The notes: generated from the letters alone by a model not told the origin. Shown: positions 21,154-37,885, counted from the first letter of the stretch. The stretch: DNA of 64,000 nt from Clarkia xantiana subsp. parviflora (GCA_036873135.1 JAPTYO010000059.1:6627066-6691065); one strand, 5' to 3'. Program-made: numbers and translations.

Positions 21154-24100
21154 ATGGGGTTTTCTGCCTTCATTCATCCTCAGCTTCACCCAATTGTAGC
21201 CAAAATGACATTCTTCGACGCTTTCCTCTTCTATGTCAGTCATATCTCTCTCTCTCTCTCTCTTCATTTATTATTTTCAAATTCGAATTTATGGAATATA
21301 TGTAATATTTTTGAGATTTGGTATATATGTAGATAATACACATGGTGGACAAGGTGGATATATGGCACCGATTCCCTGTGTTGATGGGAGTGGCATACAT
21401 AGGCCTGAGGAGATACCTTCACCAACGTTACAATCTCTTGTCTGTTGGAGAAACCCAGGGTAAGGATTACGATCTCCATCGATTTCCCCACAGAACTGCT
21501 GACGGAACCTGCAACCACCCTACCGACCACCTCGTTGGCAGCCATGCCACATTCTTTGGTCGTAACATGCCTCCCTCAACAACCCCTTACACTGTAAGTA
21601 CTATATAAGACAGATACTCACCAGCTGAGCTGGTTCTGTCTGAGTGCGTTGTCCATCATCTCACTTCTAAAATTCTGAATTTAGAATCTCAAAGCGATGT
21701 TCATCTAATAAGTGGTTGCTGGTTGTCATGATCACTAATCCTTAAGTATGGTAAATTTAATACTAGCTAGGGTGGTCATGCTTTGGATTAATTAATTAAT
21801 GTGTACAATACAGTTACTGGATCCCCACCCATCACTGGTAGCATCAAAGCTTCTAGCAAGAAAAGATTTCATCGACAACGGGAAGCAATTCAACATGATC
21901 GCGTGTTCCTGGATTCAGTTCATGATTCACGATTGGGTTGATCACATGGAAGATACTCATCAGGTAATTAACGTCCTGTCCTTTCCTCATCACAAAATAC
22001 GTACCTATCTTACTGATCATTGAGAGTTGAGATCCTAAAAACCGTCTGTCTCATGTGTCAATTTGGTGTCTCTCGTGTTAAGATCATCTGTCACAAGTTT
22101 CATTTTGGTTGCAATTTGGTGTTACTGTCAAAGTTTGAGGTTAAATTTGATATAACATTATTCATCTGATACTGATGGATAGTACGTCGTTTTTATAGAA
22201 ACTGAACAATTGTGTGTTGTATTATGTATTCATTCAACAGGTAGAAATCACAGCTCCTGATCAAGTAGCACAAGGGTGCCCTTTAAAGTCCTTCCGATTT
22301 CATCCAACCAAGAAAGTCCCGACCGGTCTCTCCGAACCCAAGACTGCCTCCTTGAATATTAGGACTCCATGGTGGTAAGTTAACTTCTTCCAACATTTTT
22401 ACTTTCAACTACCTACATTTTTGCTAGTTTTTTAGTGATTCTCATTTACAAAGTTTTCGATCCACCTATTTATTATTGACTGAAAAAAATGGGACTGGAT
22501 ATTCCTGGGCGGTAGGGATGGAAGCGTGATATACGGAAACGATGACAGTGGGGAGAGAAGAGTGAGGACATACAAAGATGGTAAGCTAAAGTTATCACCA
22601 GACGGACTTCTTCAATGCGACGCTCGAGGAATTACAATCTCTGGGGATGTTCGGAACAGCTGGACCGGATTTTCTGTTCTTCAGGCATTGTTCATCAAGG
22701 AACACAATGCAGTCTGTGAAATGCTCAAGGTATTATATATAATAACAACCCGGTCTTTTTCTTGCTTGCGCTGTAAGCTATCCACAAAATTAATGTTGTT
22801 TCTGTATTATTTATTATTAAGGAACATTACCCGGGTTTCGACGACGAGAAGCTTTACCGTCATGCAAGGCTAGTAACTTCAGCTGTTATTGCTAAAATCC
22901 ACACAATTGATTGGACAGTCGAGCTTTTAAAGACGGATACTCTTCTTGCGGGGATGAGGATAAATTGGTAACCATATATTCCTTCACATATAGAAAAATA
23001 TTCTACAACATCTTAAACATAAACTGAAAAATAAAGAGTCATGATTTACATTTTGTAGCTCGAAAAACTCAATGTTCTATCACTGTTTGTACGTAAGGTT
23101 TGATGAATTTCGCTGTTGCAGGTATGGATTTCTTGGGAAGAAGTTTAAGGATATGTTTGGACATATACTAGGATCGATACTAAGCGGTTTGGTCGGACTT
23201 AGAAAGCCTCGAGATCACGGAGTTCCTTACTCGCTTACAGAAGAGTTCGTTAGCGTCTATCGAATGCACGCTTTGCTTCCTGATAAACTCATTCTTAGAG
23301 ACATCAATGGTGCCTCTGTAGAATACACTTCTCCACCCATAACAAAAGAGTAACTAACCTAGCTTTGCCTCTAGTTTTCCATAAATGCATCATCTGTAGC
23401 TTGATGATTAGTTATGATTGATATATCTGTAGGGTGCCTATGGAGCAAATGGTGGGTAAAGAAGGTACCAAAACACTGTCTAAGATTGGAATCGAGCAGA
23501 TGATGGTGTCGATGGGTCATCAAACATGTGGCGCGGTTACGCTATGGAATTACCCGTCTTGGATGAGGAACCTTGTCCCTCACGATGTTGATGGCGAGGA
23601 TCTAAATGACCGGATTGATCTAGCCGCTTTAGAAAGTACGTATATAACCTTTCTTCCTTCCCTAATTAAGAGTTTTTCCTAATTCATCATCAATCAAACA
23701 AGTGTGTGCAGTGTTTTTCTAGATCAACAACTAATTAACAATGTCGAAAAAAGTTTATAGGGATCGGGAGAGAAGGGTGGGTCGGTACAATGAGTTTCGG
23801 AGGAACTTGCTGATGATCCCAATCAGGAGATGGGAGGATTTGACAGATGATGAAGAAGTGGTTGAAGCGTTGCGGGAAGTGTATGGAGATGATGTGGAGA
23901 AGCTGGATCTTTTAGTCGGGTTGCACGCCGAGAAGAAGATCAAGGGGTTTGCCATAAGCGAAACAGCTTTCTTCATATTTCTGCTAATAGCTTCCAGGTG
24001 AGGTGATCATATCAAGTGCTAATTAATAGTTGTTTCCAGGTAACTTGACCTCCACTCATCGTGTGTAATGAACAGGAGGCTAGAAGCTGACAGGTTCTTC

Positions 24101-24301
24101 ACTAGCAACTTCAATGCTGAAAGCTACACAGAAAAGGGTCTGGAATGGGTTAACAAGACAGAAACTTTCAAGGATATCCTGGATCGGCATTTCCCCGACA
24201 TGACCAGTAAATGGATGAGATGCACGAGCGCCTTTTCAGTCTGGGATTCTCCCCCGAATCCGACAACCTACATTCCACTCTATCTCAGGCCACCACCTTA
24301 A
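21154..24301 (+). CDS. DOX2: Fatty acid alpha-dioxygenase, DOX2 type, 10 exons
   Basis: Exons: 21,154-21,234; 21,333-21,593; 21,814-21,963; 22,241-22,374; 22,516-22,729; 22,822-22,967; 23,122-23,349; 23,433-23,635; 23,754-23,997; 24,076-24,301. All GT-AG junctions keep phase and give 628 residues, like known plant alpha-dioxygenases. The enzyme is a haem protein of the peroxidase-cyclooxygenase superfamily that adds O2 to the alpha carbon of fatty acids, giving 2-hydroperoxides (oxylipins). The distal haem His is in FMIHDW (His153), the catalytic Tyr and proximal His in SVYRMH (Tyr375, His378). The start MGFSAFIHPQLH resembles DOX2 rather than DOX1. Complete and apparently functional. The 3' end contains a tandem duplication (see findings). 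It faces the MAPK gene tail to tail. Confidence 0.96.
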
Positions 24302-24560
24302 GCTTCATTTGACAAGTTAACCCCAAAAAAAAGCTTCATAGAAGCTAGAAACTTTGTTTGATCTGTTCTTTCCATGCACATATGTTTTTATCGAGTTTTA
24401 TTAGTAAATTCCACTCTATGTAAGCCCACACCTTAAGCTTCATTTGACAAGTTAACCCAAAAAAAAAGCTTCATTTTTTTAAAAAAATAATAATTATAAG
24501 CTAGAAACTTTATTTGATCTGTTCTTTCCATGCATATATTTGTTCGCGTTCGAGTTTTAT
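24270..24560 (+). repeat. Tandem duplication over the DOX2 stop codon and 3' UTR
   Basis: A segment of about 137 bases starting in the last codons (ATTCCACTCTAT...) and running through the 3' UTR is repeated from about 24,409. Both copies hold CACCTTAAGCTTCATTTGAC and TTTGATCTGTTCTTTCCATG. Only the first copy is used for the stop. The second carries an extra T/A-rich insertion of about 25 bases. Confidence 0.75.
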
Positions 24561-24868
24561 CAGTAGTTCCCGGTCGACGTTGATTTCTTGCTTGTAAAAA
24601 GTAACAAGGAGAAATTCCAAATGGAAGCATGAGATTTAAAGACGTCTCTTTGCATTTCGAAGAATCCAGAAGTAGCTTTCAAAAATTACAATCATGTATC
24701 AACGAATCAGTTCCACTCTTCTTCACATCAAAACTCCCTCTTCGTCACCAAATCATCATAATTTAACAAACATAATACACCACCCACACCTATCGTCCAT
24801 GTCTCCGCTCAGGCTTATATATATGTCGCAACAACAATGTCCCAGATAGATAGATGTGCTATGAAGCT

Positions 24869-28866
<3,998 letters not shown>

Positions 28867-29411
28867 GACTTGCTGGTACTAAGATTTGGTCAGCTCAATG
28901 TTCGACCGCCGAGGAGAGGATCAATCGGAATGAACTCCAAGATTACTACTGCATTATCAGTAGGGTAATGGCACGGATTTTGAGTTTGGATAGAGAAAAG
29001 ACGCGCAATGGGCGTCGGGACATTAGCCGCGGAGATAGGCGTAAAGAGAAAGACTTTGGCTGATTTGCTGTACCAGTTGGAATTCCGCTGAGATCGTCAG
29101 AGAGGTGGACGAAGAAGAAAGGGTATGGGTTAGATTAAATTGGGAAAATTTCGGAAGAGATATAGCCCAAATTCGTAAAACATAATGATCTGTTAATAAG
29201 TCAAACAGGTTAATGGTCTAACATTTTACTAACACAATCACGTTTTAGGGTTTTGAATGAAAACCACATCCAATGCATCTGATACTTTCCATTTAATCCA
29301 ATTTCATTTTCCCTACTCTGGTTTATCAATTCAGCTGGTGGAAACAATTTCATAATTTCAATTTATGGTAAAGTTTTTGTTTGTTGCTTAAATCTTTTCT
29401 GGTCTATCTTA
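28867..29411 (-). promoter_or_regulatory. 5' leader and promoter region of the MAPK gene
   Basis: About 545 bases between the MAPK start codon and the end of the Ogre-like LTR. The first roughly 250 bases are of balanced composition, as expected of a leader, and the rest is AT-rich. No clear TATA box was fixed. The proximal promoter is therefore bounded by a transposon. Confidence 0.5.
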
Positions 29412-30385
29412 CACCTAAAATTTGACCTAAATCGATTAGGTTTTAAAACATGAATTTTGGAAGAGTCGGCACTAGTTAATTAAGGCTAACTTGAATTCTA
29501 AATTAACCCTAAGCGAATAACGAATTAAACACCTAGGCATAAAATCGGTCTACGATCAGAAACTTGAGTTCGGAGGTTCTATTACGAATTAAAATATATA
29601 TATAATTTTTAATTACGTCATTTCGGTACACAGTTCACTTGTTTGCCAATTTTATCCGTTAATACATGTTATATTAGATTATTCTAACGATGTCGAATTC
29701 TAATTAAATTTATAATATGCAAAAATATTGTCAATTATTAACCTAAGTCTAAAACTAATTATATAACTTTTAATTAAGACGAAATCTAAGACACCAAAAT
29801 TATCAAACATGCTTAAAATCCATACACAACCTAATATAAAGTTAACATACATACATAATTTACCCAATTAAATCTAACTTAATTACATTTAAACTACTTA
29901 ATTAAATATATAATATAATAATTAAGAAATTTAAAAAAAAAAGTGTAGAACGTTTTTACCTGGCAGCCTGGAACCAGCGGTCAGGGAGCTCGGTGCCGGC
30001 AGGACAGCAGCCACGGACGGGCTGGGCAAGGGTGGCAGAGGGCTGGTCGGCCGGGACGAAGGGCGCGGTGGACGAACTCCGGTGAGGACTTCGAACGACT
30101 GGGGGATGATTTGCGAGGAGGGGAGCTGGTGGAGAGAGCTGCAGTGACCAGACGGCTTCGGTGGTCCAGGCCGAGACAAGCAAGGCTCCGGTCGTGGTCG
30201 GCAGTCGTGGCTATGGAGCGCCGGGCGTGGCTGCTGCAGGGGGTTGCCGGCGGGAAAGCTGGCTAGAGAGAGAGAGAGAGGGGGTGGTGGACCAGCCACC
30301 GGAGGAGGAGGGCGATGTGGTGGTCGGACGCTGGGCAGCGTAGCAGCGTGGCGGAGCGGCGATCAGGGCGGATGCCGGTGGTCCG

Positions 30386-31382
30386 TATAGAAGAATGAGA
30401 ACTGTATTATTGATCTTGTTTAGGGTTGATTACATGTACCTATATATATAGATACAAGACTATATCTATAACAAAGACTAAATCTATAACAATATAATAA
30501 GGAAAACATAATATGATAATATACTAAAAAAATATCTATTCCTAATCTAGATTTATCTGAATATAATAAGATATATTTATCTCTAATATATCTTATTCCC
30601 TTATACACTCCCGTAAGACGGACGTTCTGACAAGAAAGCCGATCTTGATACGAAGAATATTGATGAATGCCCGAATAGTCCAGTTGTCATCGGCGGAAGC
30701 CCGGAGATGTCCAGCGGCAACGGCGAAAGCCCGGAGATGTCCAGTCGGCACGGCGGTAGCCCGGAGATGTACAGTCGGCACGGCGGTAGCCCGGAGGTCC
30801 AGTCGGCAATGGTGGAAGCCCGGAGAGATCCAGTCGGCAACAGCGGAAGCCCGGAGAGATCCAGTCGGCATTGGCGGAGAAGAATTAAGACGGACATGAC
30901 GATGGTAGGGACCATCGATGTGGTGGCGTTGTCAATTGACGCTAAATCAAAGGACCGATGCAGAAGTCGTCAACACGGAAGCAGAGATTCATTATCTTAT
31001 TAGAAAAGAAAAGAAAAAAAAGGACTGAAATCAAAATTGAGCAGGGGCGGCCGGCATGACAACTGCATAGCTGATGGCGGTGCCGACCGCCCCTGGAAAG
31101 CGGCGATGGTGGACGGCGGCTTGTAAGTTATACTCGTTGGAGCAAGAAAGGCTCTGATACCATATAGAAGAATGAGAACTGTATTATTGATCTTGTTTAG
31201 GGTTGATTCCATGTACTTATATATATAGATACAAGACTATATATATAATAAAGACTAAATCTATAACAGTATAATAATGGAAACATAATATGATAACATA
31301 CTAAGAATATATCTATTCCTAATCTAGATTTATCTTAATATAATAAGATATATTTATCTCTAATATATCTTATTCTCTTATA
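30386..31382 (-). mobile_element. TRIM-like element with GTCCG target duplication
   Basis: Two direct 220-base terminal repeats, 30,386-30,605 and 31,163-31,382, flank about 557 internal bases. GTCCG lies on both sides (30,381-30,385 and 31,383-31,387). On the minus strand, TGGTATCAGAGC (31,162-31,151), complementary to initiator tRNA-Met, directly follows the right repeat, so the element runs leftwards. No protein is encoded. This matches terminal-repeat retrotransposons in miniature, which depend on other elements for movement. The two repeats are very alike but not identical, suggesting a moderately recent insertion. Confidence 0.9.
30697..30880. repeat. About 30-bp tandem repeats inside the TRIM
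   Basis: Six units of about 30 bases begin AGCCCGGAG and contain CCAGTCGGCA. They are GC-rich, in contrast to the AT-rich terminal repeats. The frames read through them are repetitive shadows. Confidence 0.8.
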
Positions 31383-31836
31383 GTCCGGCCACCGGAGCTG
31401 GGCCAGGCACCGGCAGGAAGGGTGCTGGTCTTGGCAACAATGAAAAAAACAAAACAAAAACTTTTTCACTAGAAGGCAAATCTGCACAGGTTCCAAAATC
31501 TGATGTAATATTATTGTTGTTGTGTGTTTTTTACATGTGAAAGGACCATATTTATAGCTAGACTAGGACCCCCTAAACTAGGAAAATAAAAAATCTGAAA
31601 AATATATGCATTTAATATTCCGAAAATATACATATATATTTATGTATTTCACCATAAATACACAAAATATATTTTCTGAATATTTTACAATAATTAATGC
31701 ATATACAGTATCATATTTTAAGTCACTCCTATCTTTAGAAACTTCACGACCTTCCATATTTAAATACTTCCTTTTTTAACGCGTCACATATGACATTTTG
31801 AACGTGCTACGCGTGGACCAAAATTAGGTGTTTACA

Positions 31837-32404
31837 GCTTGCCCCTCTTTGAGCGAATTCCCGTAGAACATGTTCGAGGGAATTTGTCCAAAGACGAGTA
31901 AACACTAATTTTGGTTGGGAAGTATATCTTCTTTTGAGTCTTCAAATCTTCAAGGAAACTCCTGACTTATTTCGGACGGTGCGAAAGAAAACCTCCATTG
32001 GTAGTGCAGAATGTAGAGCCTCCAGCGGCAGTGAGGTAAATAAGAGCCTCCAGTGGCGATGCGGAAAAGTAAAGCCTCGGTCGGCGGTGTCCCTGTTGAC
32101 GTTGCTTCCGTTGGCGATGCGTAAAAGTAAAGCCTCCAGTGGCGTGCAGTAACGAAAATCCTCGGTCGGCGGTGCCCTTGTTGACGGTGACTCCATTGGC
32201 GGTGCGTAAAAGTAAAGCCTCCAGTGGCGTGCAGTAACGAAAAGCCTTGGTCGGCGGTGCCCCTGTTGACGGTGCTTCCGTTGGCGGTGCGTAAAAGTAA
32301 AGCCTCCATTGGCGTGCAGTAACGAAAAACCTTGATCGATGATGCCTCAAGTGGCGAGCGACAAGGAAAAGCCTCCAGTGGCGTGCAATAAAGTAAAACT
32401 TGTT
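31837..32404 (-). repeat. 3' untranslated end of the minus Ogre-like element with tandem repeats
   Basis: Next to the LTR lie the polypurine tract and a region homologous, inverted, to 59,880-60,474. From about 31,990 to 32,400 GC-rich subunits (CCTCCAGTGGCG, GTCGGCGGTG, AAAAGTAAAG) form a higher-order repeat of about 85 bases. The block stops at about 32,404, where the 63-bp minisatellite family begins. The rest of the element is missing. Confidence 0.75.
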
Positions 32405-35400
32405 AGATTATGCCTTAAGATAAACTAGATGATCGTAATTAAATCATGGGTACGTAGCATGTGAGCATGATTGCACATAACGCGTCATGAAGTGTCGTAT
32501 GTTGTAATAATGATGTAAACATGCTTAGTCATGATACTAAAGACTTATAGAGAAATATAAATGAATTTATGACTTATCTAAAAGTGTGAAAACTATTAGG
32601 GAAAATAGGAGAGAGAATACCCATTTGTTAAACCTTCATCCTTAATAGTTTTCAAGATCCTCTCTTTTCTTGAAGAAGAAGAAGAAAATTTTGGAGAAGC
32701 CAATTTTGGGGCTAAGAACATTTGAAGACCAAGCAATTTTGGGGCAGCCATATAAGACTCATCACCGGCAGAATTCCGGCGAAGAAAGGAGGTGGCCACG
32801 GTGCAATCCACGGCGGCGCGTGGCGGAGTTGCAGCGGCGCGTGGAATTCTGGCGGCGGCGGGTGACTTCCGGCGGTGGTGGGCAGCTTTCCGGGGTTGTC
32901 TCGTGGTGTCGAGTCTAATTTTGGGTATGGTTGGACCCTTCGCAACTTCGTTTAAGTTCAATTCGATCTTGATTGCCTCTTGAATTTGGTTAATCTAGGA
33001 TGCACACAAGGTGTTTGTTAAAATTCCCAAAAGAGATTAGTTTTCCAAATTGGCCAATATTTTGGCTAAGTGCTGAAAATTCATAATCATGATAGTAAGT
33101 AATAGTACTCCCCTCATGTATAGTGATCATTGTTGACATGATGCACCATGGCGTAGATAGCATCAAGACATGCTCAATGTTGATTGTTGATAGTTGATAA
33201 TCACTCATTGTTATCTCCTTCATGACGAAGCACTTAGAAAATATTTCTTGATGATTGATGCTTACTACTTGTCATATGTCGTCTGTCATCTACTATCGTA
33301 GTTGAACACTTAGAAATATTTCTTGATAGTCGACATCTCGTCATATGTTGACTGCTGACATAGTAAAATACTTATAAATATTTCTTGATAGTTAACACCT
33401 CGTCACGTGTAGATTGCTGACATGATAAAATACTTAGAAATATTTCTTGATAGTTGACACCTCGCCACATGTAGATTGCTGACATAGTAAAATACTTAGA
33501 AATATTTCTTGATAATTGACACTTCGTCATGTGTCGTCTGCTGACATAGCAAAATACTTAGAAATATTCCTTAGTAGTCGACACCTTGTCATGTGTCGGC
33601 TGCTGACATGGTGGAACACTTAGAAAATATTCCTTGATAGTTGACACCTTGTCATGTATCGACTGCTGACATAGTGGAACACTTAGAAAATATTCATTGA
33701 TGGTCGACACCTTGTCATGTGTCAACTGCTGACATAGTGGAACACTTAGAAAATATTCCTTGATAGTCGACACCTTGTCCTGTGTCGACTGCTGACATAA
33801 TGGAACACTTAGAAAATATTCCTTGATAGTCGACATCTTGTCATGTGTCGACTGCTGACATAGTGGAACACTTAGAAAATATTTCTTGATAGTCGACACC
33901 TTGTCATATGTCGACTGCTGTCAGCATTCATGGTATAGACCTGCATTAATTTAGAAAACACATGCAAGTATATGCGTTAGTGCCATAATTATATTTGCAC
34001 TTGTTACCAAGGTGTAGTATCATGTAGACGCGTGTCATTCACATAGAACATGTAGGTGTTGGGACAAAGCCCATGTCGTCATAGAGTTGACCCCCGAGGG
34101 GGCTGTTCGCTATTTGTTGTATAGAGACTAACAAGTATGTAGATATGTAGTTGTCTCCATCGGGAGAGTGTTCGTATGAGTAACTGTCATGTACGCATAT
34201 GTTGATCGGGTCGTTATCTGCTTTTACAGGCTAGGTCGACAGGATAGTTCTCGTGTTCAAGTTATTGGTCCATCTGGGATAGTCGTCATGAGTAAGTTTT
34301 CCATTCCTACCCCAATAGTTACTTTATGTTCGGACACTGGCGACGAGTCCGAAGCTGATTTGGTAGCGTGCTTAGATAATGAGTATGTTACAAGCCTTTA
34401 TAACTTCTTATCATGTTGAGATGTAGGTTGGTTTGATGGGAAGCGCTCATCTTTGCAGACGAATCCTGCTCGTGTCCTTGCTCCTTCTAAGAAGAATGCG
34501 TCGTCTTCAGTTCCTCCTGTACCCAAGGTTTCTGGAGAAGGCCGTGGTAAAGGGACAACGAGTAAGATATTTTCTTTGGTCTTTGCTATTCTTCCATGTT
34601 GTTTGCTCTTAACTTGTCTTTGTTTGCAGATCGCTTGTTACATGCTTAGGCATATTTTCATGATATATATACATGCATCCATATGCATCACAACTAGTGT
34701 TGTCAAACACTTAGTAATTTTATCACCCATTACCATGTGTGCATCTAGGTGCATCATAGCTATAGTGTCATAACACTTACGAGTTTTCTATCACCCGACA
34801 TGGTTGTGCATGTATTGCCATTACTATCCATGATTAGTGATTTGTACACTAGAGCATATACATATCATTGATAGATACACATTGATATACATCATTGATA
34901 ATTTTCTATGATAGAAATGAAACTCTAAATTCACTACCATGGTTGAATTCATATGCATTACAATAAGTGTAGTAGAACACTTAGCTCACTATTGATTACA
35001 TATGCACACATAGATGCATCCTTACTAGTGTCATGTCAATTATGATTTTTTTCATCACTAAGCATGATTACATCTATCGATACTGACACTGTCACAAGTC
35101 ATACCTTGTAATACCCTCATAGGTGCACAACATGTCACATTGCCATTCATTCATATATGCTATATTGATTACACACACTCGTACCCATGATAGCATGTCC
35201 ATACGTACTTGCATTATTAGTTATGATATATTACGAGCACGTGTGATCCACATTCAATTACATCAAATTCAATTTATCATAACAACATGTCGTCGGTTGC
35301 ATACACGTCATCACAAGATATCACGTTTATGACTAACCTGTTAAGAATTTTTCTATGAGTTCAATGATGATATAGGTCAAACCCTCCTAGAATGGAAGGA

Positions 35401-35517
35401 AAGACCGCTCAACATAGACGAGCAAAGGTAAAACAGTAGCCGATGTACAATCAGGCGTTTAATCTTTCTAAAAAATCGAGTCAAGTAGTGGTAAATCAGT
35501 TCTTGACTCGGGGGAAA
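32405..35517 (+). mobile_element. Retrotransposon internal region, copy B
   Basis: Collinear with copy A from 32,405 to about 34,630, including the minisatellite and the first exon-like blocks of the gypsy-type ORF (VTLCSDTGDESEADL at about 34,330; SSSVPPVPKVSGEGRGKG at about 34,510). From 34,630 it diverges into AT-rich DNA rich in CACTTAG/TATGCAT motifs and no open frame, up to the purine tract CTTGACTCGGGGGAAA (35,502-35,517) that precedes the LTR. The coding part present in copy A from 7,121 on is missing here. Confidence 0.7.
33230..33920. repeat. 63-bp minisatellite, copy B
   Basis: About eleven units with the same layout as copy A. The left units are diverged and the right units are regular, with the GTCGACAC inverted repeat. 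Because 63 is a multiple of three, the minus strand stays open for 113 codons as a 21-residue repeat. I regard that as a by-product, not a gene. Confidence 0.9.
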
Positions 35518-36083
35518 TGATGGATATACACCCGATTGGACCTCACTAAGGCTCAAACACGGTCACCCCGCCGACCTCAAGGTAAGACCATTTTATTCCT
35601 AGGGATACGCGCCATGTTCTGTTGCTACGTAGCAATCAGACTTGTTCGGTTGTGCCGGCATCGTCCGGAGCAATCGGACTTGTCCGGGGCCGACACGCCC
35701 CGTGTCGACCCCCTACCCACGGACACCGTTGTCCGGGGCACTCGCGTATACCCGATCTCTCTCAATCTCTGTGCGGGCCCTACCTAAAAATGTGGGCCCC
35801 TCCGGTGCCTAGATCCAAAACTCTATAAATAGGTCTTTCATTTCCAATTTAATCTCAGATTGAGACACCGGGGCTCTGACTTCTCTCTATACTTTCTCTC
35901 TCTAGAATTATATTCTTACTTTGGCATCAGAGAGGGTTCGCCAGAGACACTCCCCTCTCTGACACTGCACTTTGTGCAGGTCCGCCAGATACGGAGTTGG
36001 ATTGACCGTAACCCGAAGATTGGAGGAACATGACTCGACTCAAGGCCGCCAAGATTGGACCCCTGGGCGAGCAGGTTCCAACA
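35518..36083 (+). repeat. 3' LTR of the TGATGGATAT-family element
   Basis: Starts TGATGGATATACACCC after a polypurine tract and ends TTCCAACA at 36,083 (566 bp). It has a TATA box (TATAAATAG at about 35,824) followed by CT-rich sequence as in the minus LTR at 3,794-4,419. Since the tract lies upstream, this is the 3' LTR of copy B. No matching 5' LTR is in the window. Confidence 0.75.
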
Positions 36084-37885
36084 GTGGCAACACCATAATT
36101 CATCATTCATCCTCTTTCCTGCTATTATATATATATATGTGGTTCAGCCTTCACCTTAGCGTAAAACTAGAATCAAAGTCGACTTAATTAGGCCAGAAAA
36201 AATATCAGTGGGCTGAGGACATAAATCTGTCGGTTGGTCGGTCGTTTTTGCATATCTCAGTCCAGTTTAGTATAGCAAGCCTATTTTCTTGCTACGAGAC
36301 TGAGCAGCTGCCATTAGGAAAGAAAGACAGAGAGGGTTGCCAACTCACCTTGTAGCATACACCACGTCTCGAACAAACATACTTTATTTGTTGTTTCTAC
36401 ATCTTTCCTCTGTAAATATCACATCCTGCCCCGTAACTGCCGGCACCGAGAGATGAAAGGTGAGTCTCTCTCCCCATCTCTTGTCCTACCTCAGACCTCT
36501 CCCTTCCTCCATCCCACCCTTCCCTTATCATCTTCTCGTCCAACCCTCAGACCTCTCCTTTACCTTCCGCCTCCACCTTCTGCCTCTTAACCTTCCTTCT
36601 CCACCTTCCGTGTCTTCACCTTTCTCTTAATCGAAAACGGGAGTTGTTGCTGATCTGACAATGAAAGGGAGAACGGGTGTCCATGACTCCACATTGTTTG
36701 AGGCGGCGAGTTTGAAGATTTAGGGTATATATATATTTATCGAACCGGTGGATCGGATAACCGCCCGGTCCGCTTAGAACCGGTCGGTTCTTTAAAACAC
36801 CGGTTATCGAACTGGATTCACTTTCATCCTCCGAAATTATTCGAACCGGACCGTTGGAGGCACCGGTTCCGGTTTGAACTCGAACCTCCGGTTCGGTCCG
36901 GTACTGATAACACTGCCTAAAACCAGAGAAAAAAAATGTCTGAAATCCCAATGCCGCCGTGACCACACGACTCACGAGGAGCTGGCCAATGCTAAGCAGC
37001 TAAGGACGAACAAGTGAAACCTAAAAGCAAACAAAAACATTACCACAAACCGACAAAAACGAAATTCACCTTAAAAAATCTAGAAAGAGGGGCTATTTTT
37101 GTGAGAGTTTATTGGGTTACTCTTCACATCAAATATCCATTATCCGGAGATTCTCAACTCGTGCAGCAGCAATCGCGCTTTGGATTCCGACAGTGAAAGC
37201 TGAAAGGAGAGAGATGGGTTACGTAGAGAAAGTAGATATATATGTAGAGAGAGAAAGCGAGGCGGCAATGGCATGGAGGCGGCAATCTGATTCTTCTGAC
37301 CAGTTGTTTGGTTGGCTGCCATTTTCGAGATAAACCATTTTTCTTAGACCGTCAAATTAATCCTCACTGGCGCTAAGAACTCAAGTGGGGCCCTGTCCTG
37401 TCCTACTCTCCAACTTGCTCAGTCTCCGCTTCTCCCCTTCAACTCCAATCCCCTACTTTTCCAAAACCCTTCTCCATTTCTTCTCCAATCTCCGTTTTCC
37501 GCAGAAAGATCCATTTTTTCGGATTACCATTCCAGATTCCAATACTCAAGTTACGGTCAAAGTAGAAGTTTTCAGACTCAATTTCGTGGAAATCGTATCT
37601 TTGATCCGTTCATGCATATGGGTTTTGATTCATCGTGTTCTACACGTTTCCTGAGTTTTGAATCAAGCGGCTGTTCTTTGCACAATCGGTTCTGATGGTG
37701 GGGTGTGATTTTCTTGTAATCGTTGTGTGAGGAATAGAGGGATTCTGGATTGACTTTGTGTGGTTTGTTTTTACGGTGATTTTGAGGGGTTTAGTATAAT
37801 ATCATGCCTGGTCCGAGACAATGGGGATGTTTGTGGCCAGATTTCTACCTCTCTTGCATTCAGAGTTTTTGCTTGGTCAGATAAC
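36084..37885 (+). promoter_or_regulatory. Upstream region and 5' leader of the MAP3K gene
   Basis: No protein gene seen. From 36,460 to 36,640 the sequence is CT-rich (CCTCTCC, CACCTTCC). From 36,720 to 36,910 it is dense in CCGGTT/CGAACCGG motifs. The transcript probably starts between 36,300 and 37,400. The stretch 37,390-37,650 is C/T-rich and leader-like. A frame opening at 37,760 reads into the first exon, but the homologous family starts at MKNLFKKL, so I place it in the leader. Confidence 0.45.

Larger units (their letters stand above)
29412..31836 (-). repeat. Minus-strand Ogre-like LTR interrupted by a TRIM
   Basis: Read on the minus strand it starts TGTAAACACC at 31,836, right after a purine tract AAAGAGGGGCAAGC, so it is the 3' LTR of an element lying to the right. 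It ends near 29,412 with an eroded version of the shared LTR end. Without the nested TRIM (30,386-31,382 plus one 5-bp repeat) it is about 1.4 kb, like the LTR at 60,475-61,871. It contains the same GC-rich block (29,960-30,380) and, on the minus strand, the splice-donor-like CCAG|GTAAAAA near 29,958. Confidence 0.8.

Noticed and set aside
33558..33899. Minus frame with a 21-residue repeat
   Set aside because: It is a direct product of the 63-bp minisatellite, whose period is a multiple of three; no start context or flanking gene structure.
37760..37885. Upstream ATG extending the MAP3K frame by 42 codons
   Set aside because: The family begins with an [12 protein letters not shown] start; the added part has no family similarity and looks like leader sequence.
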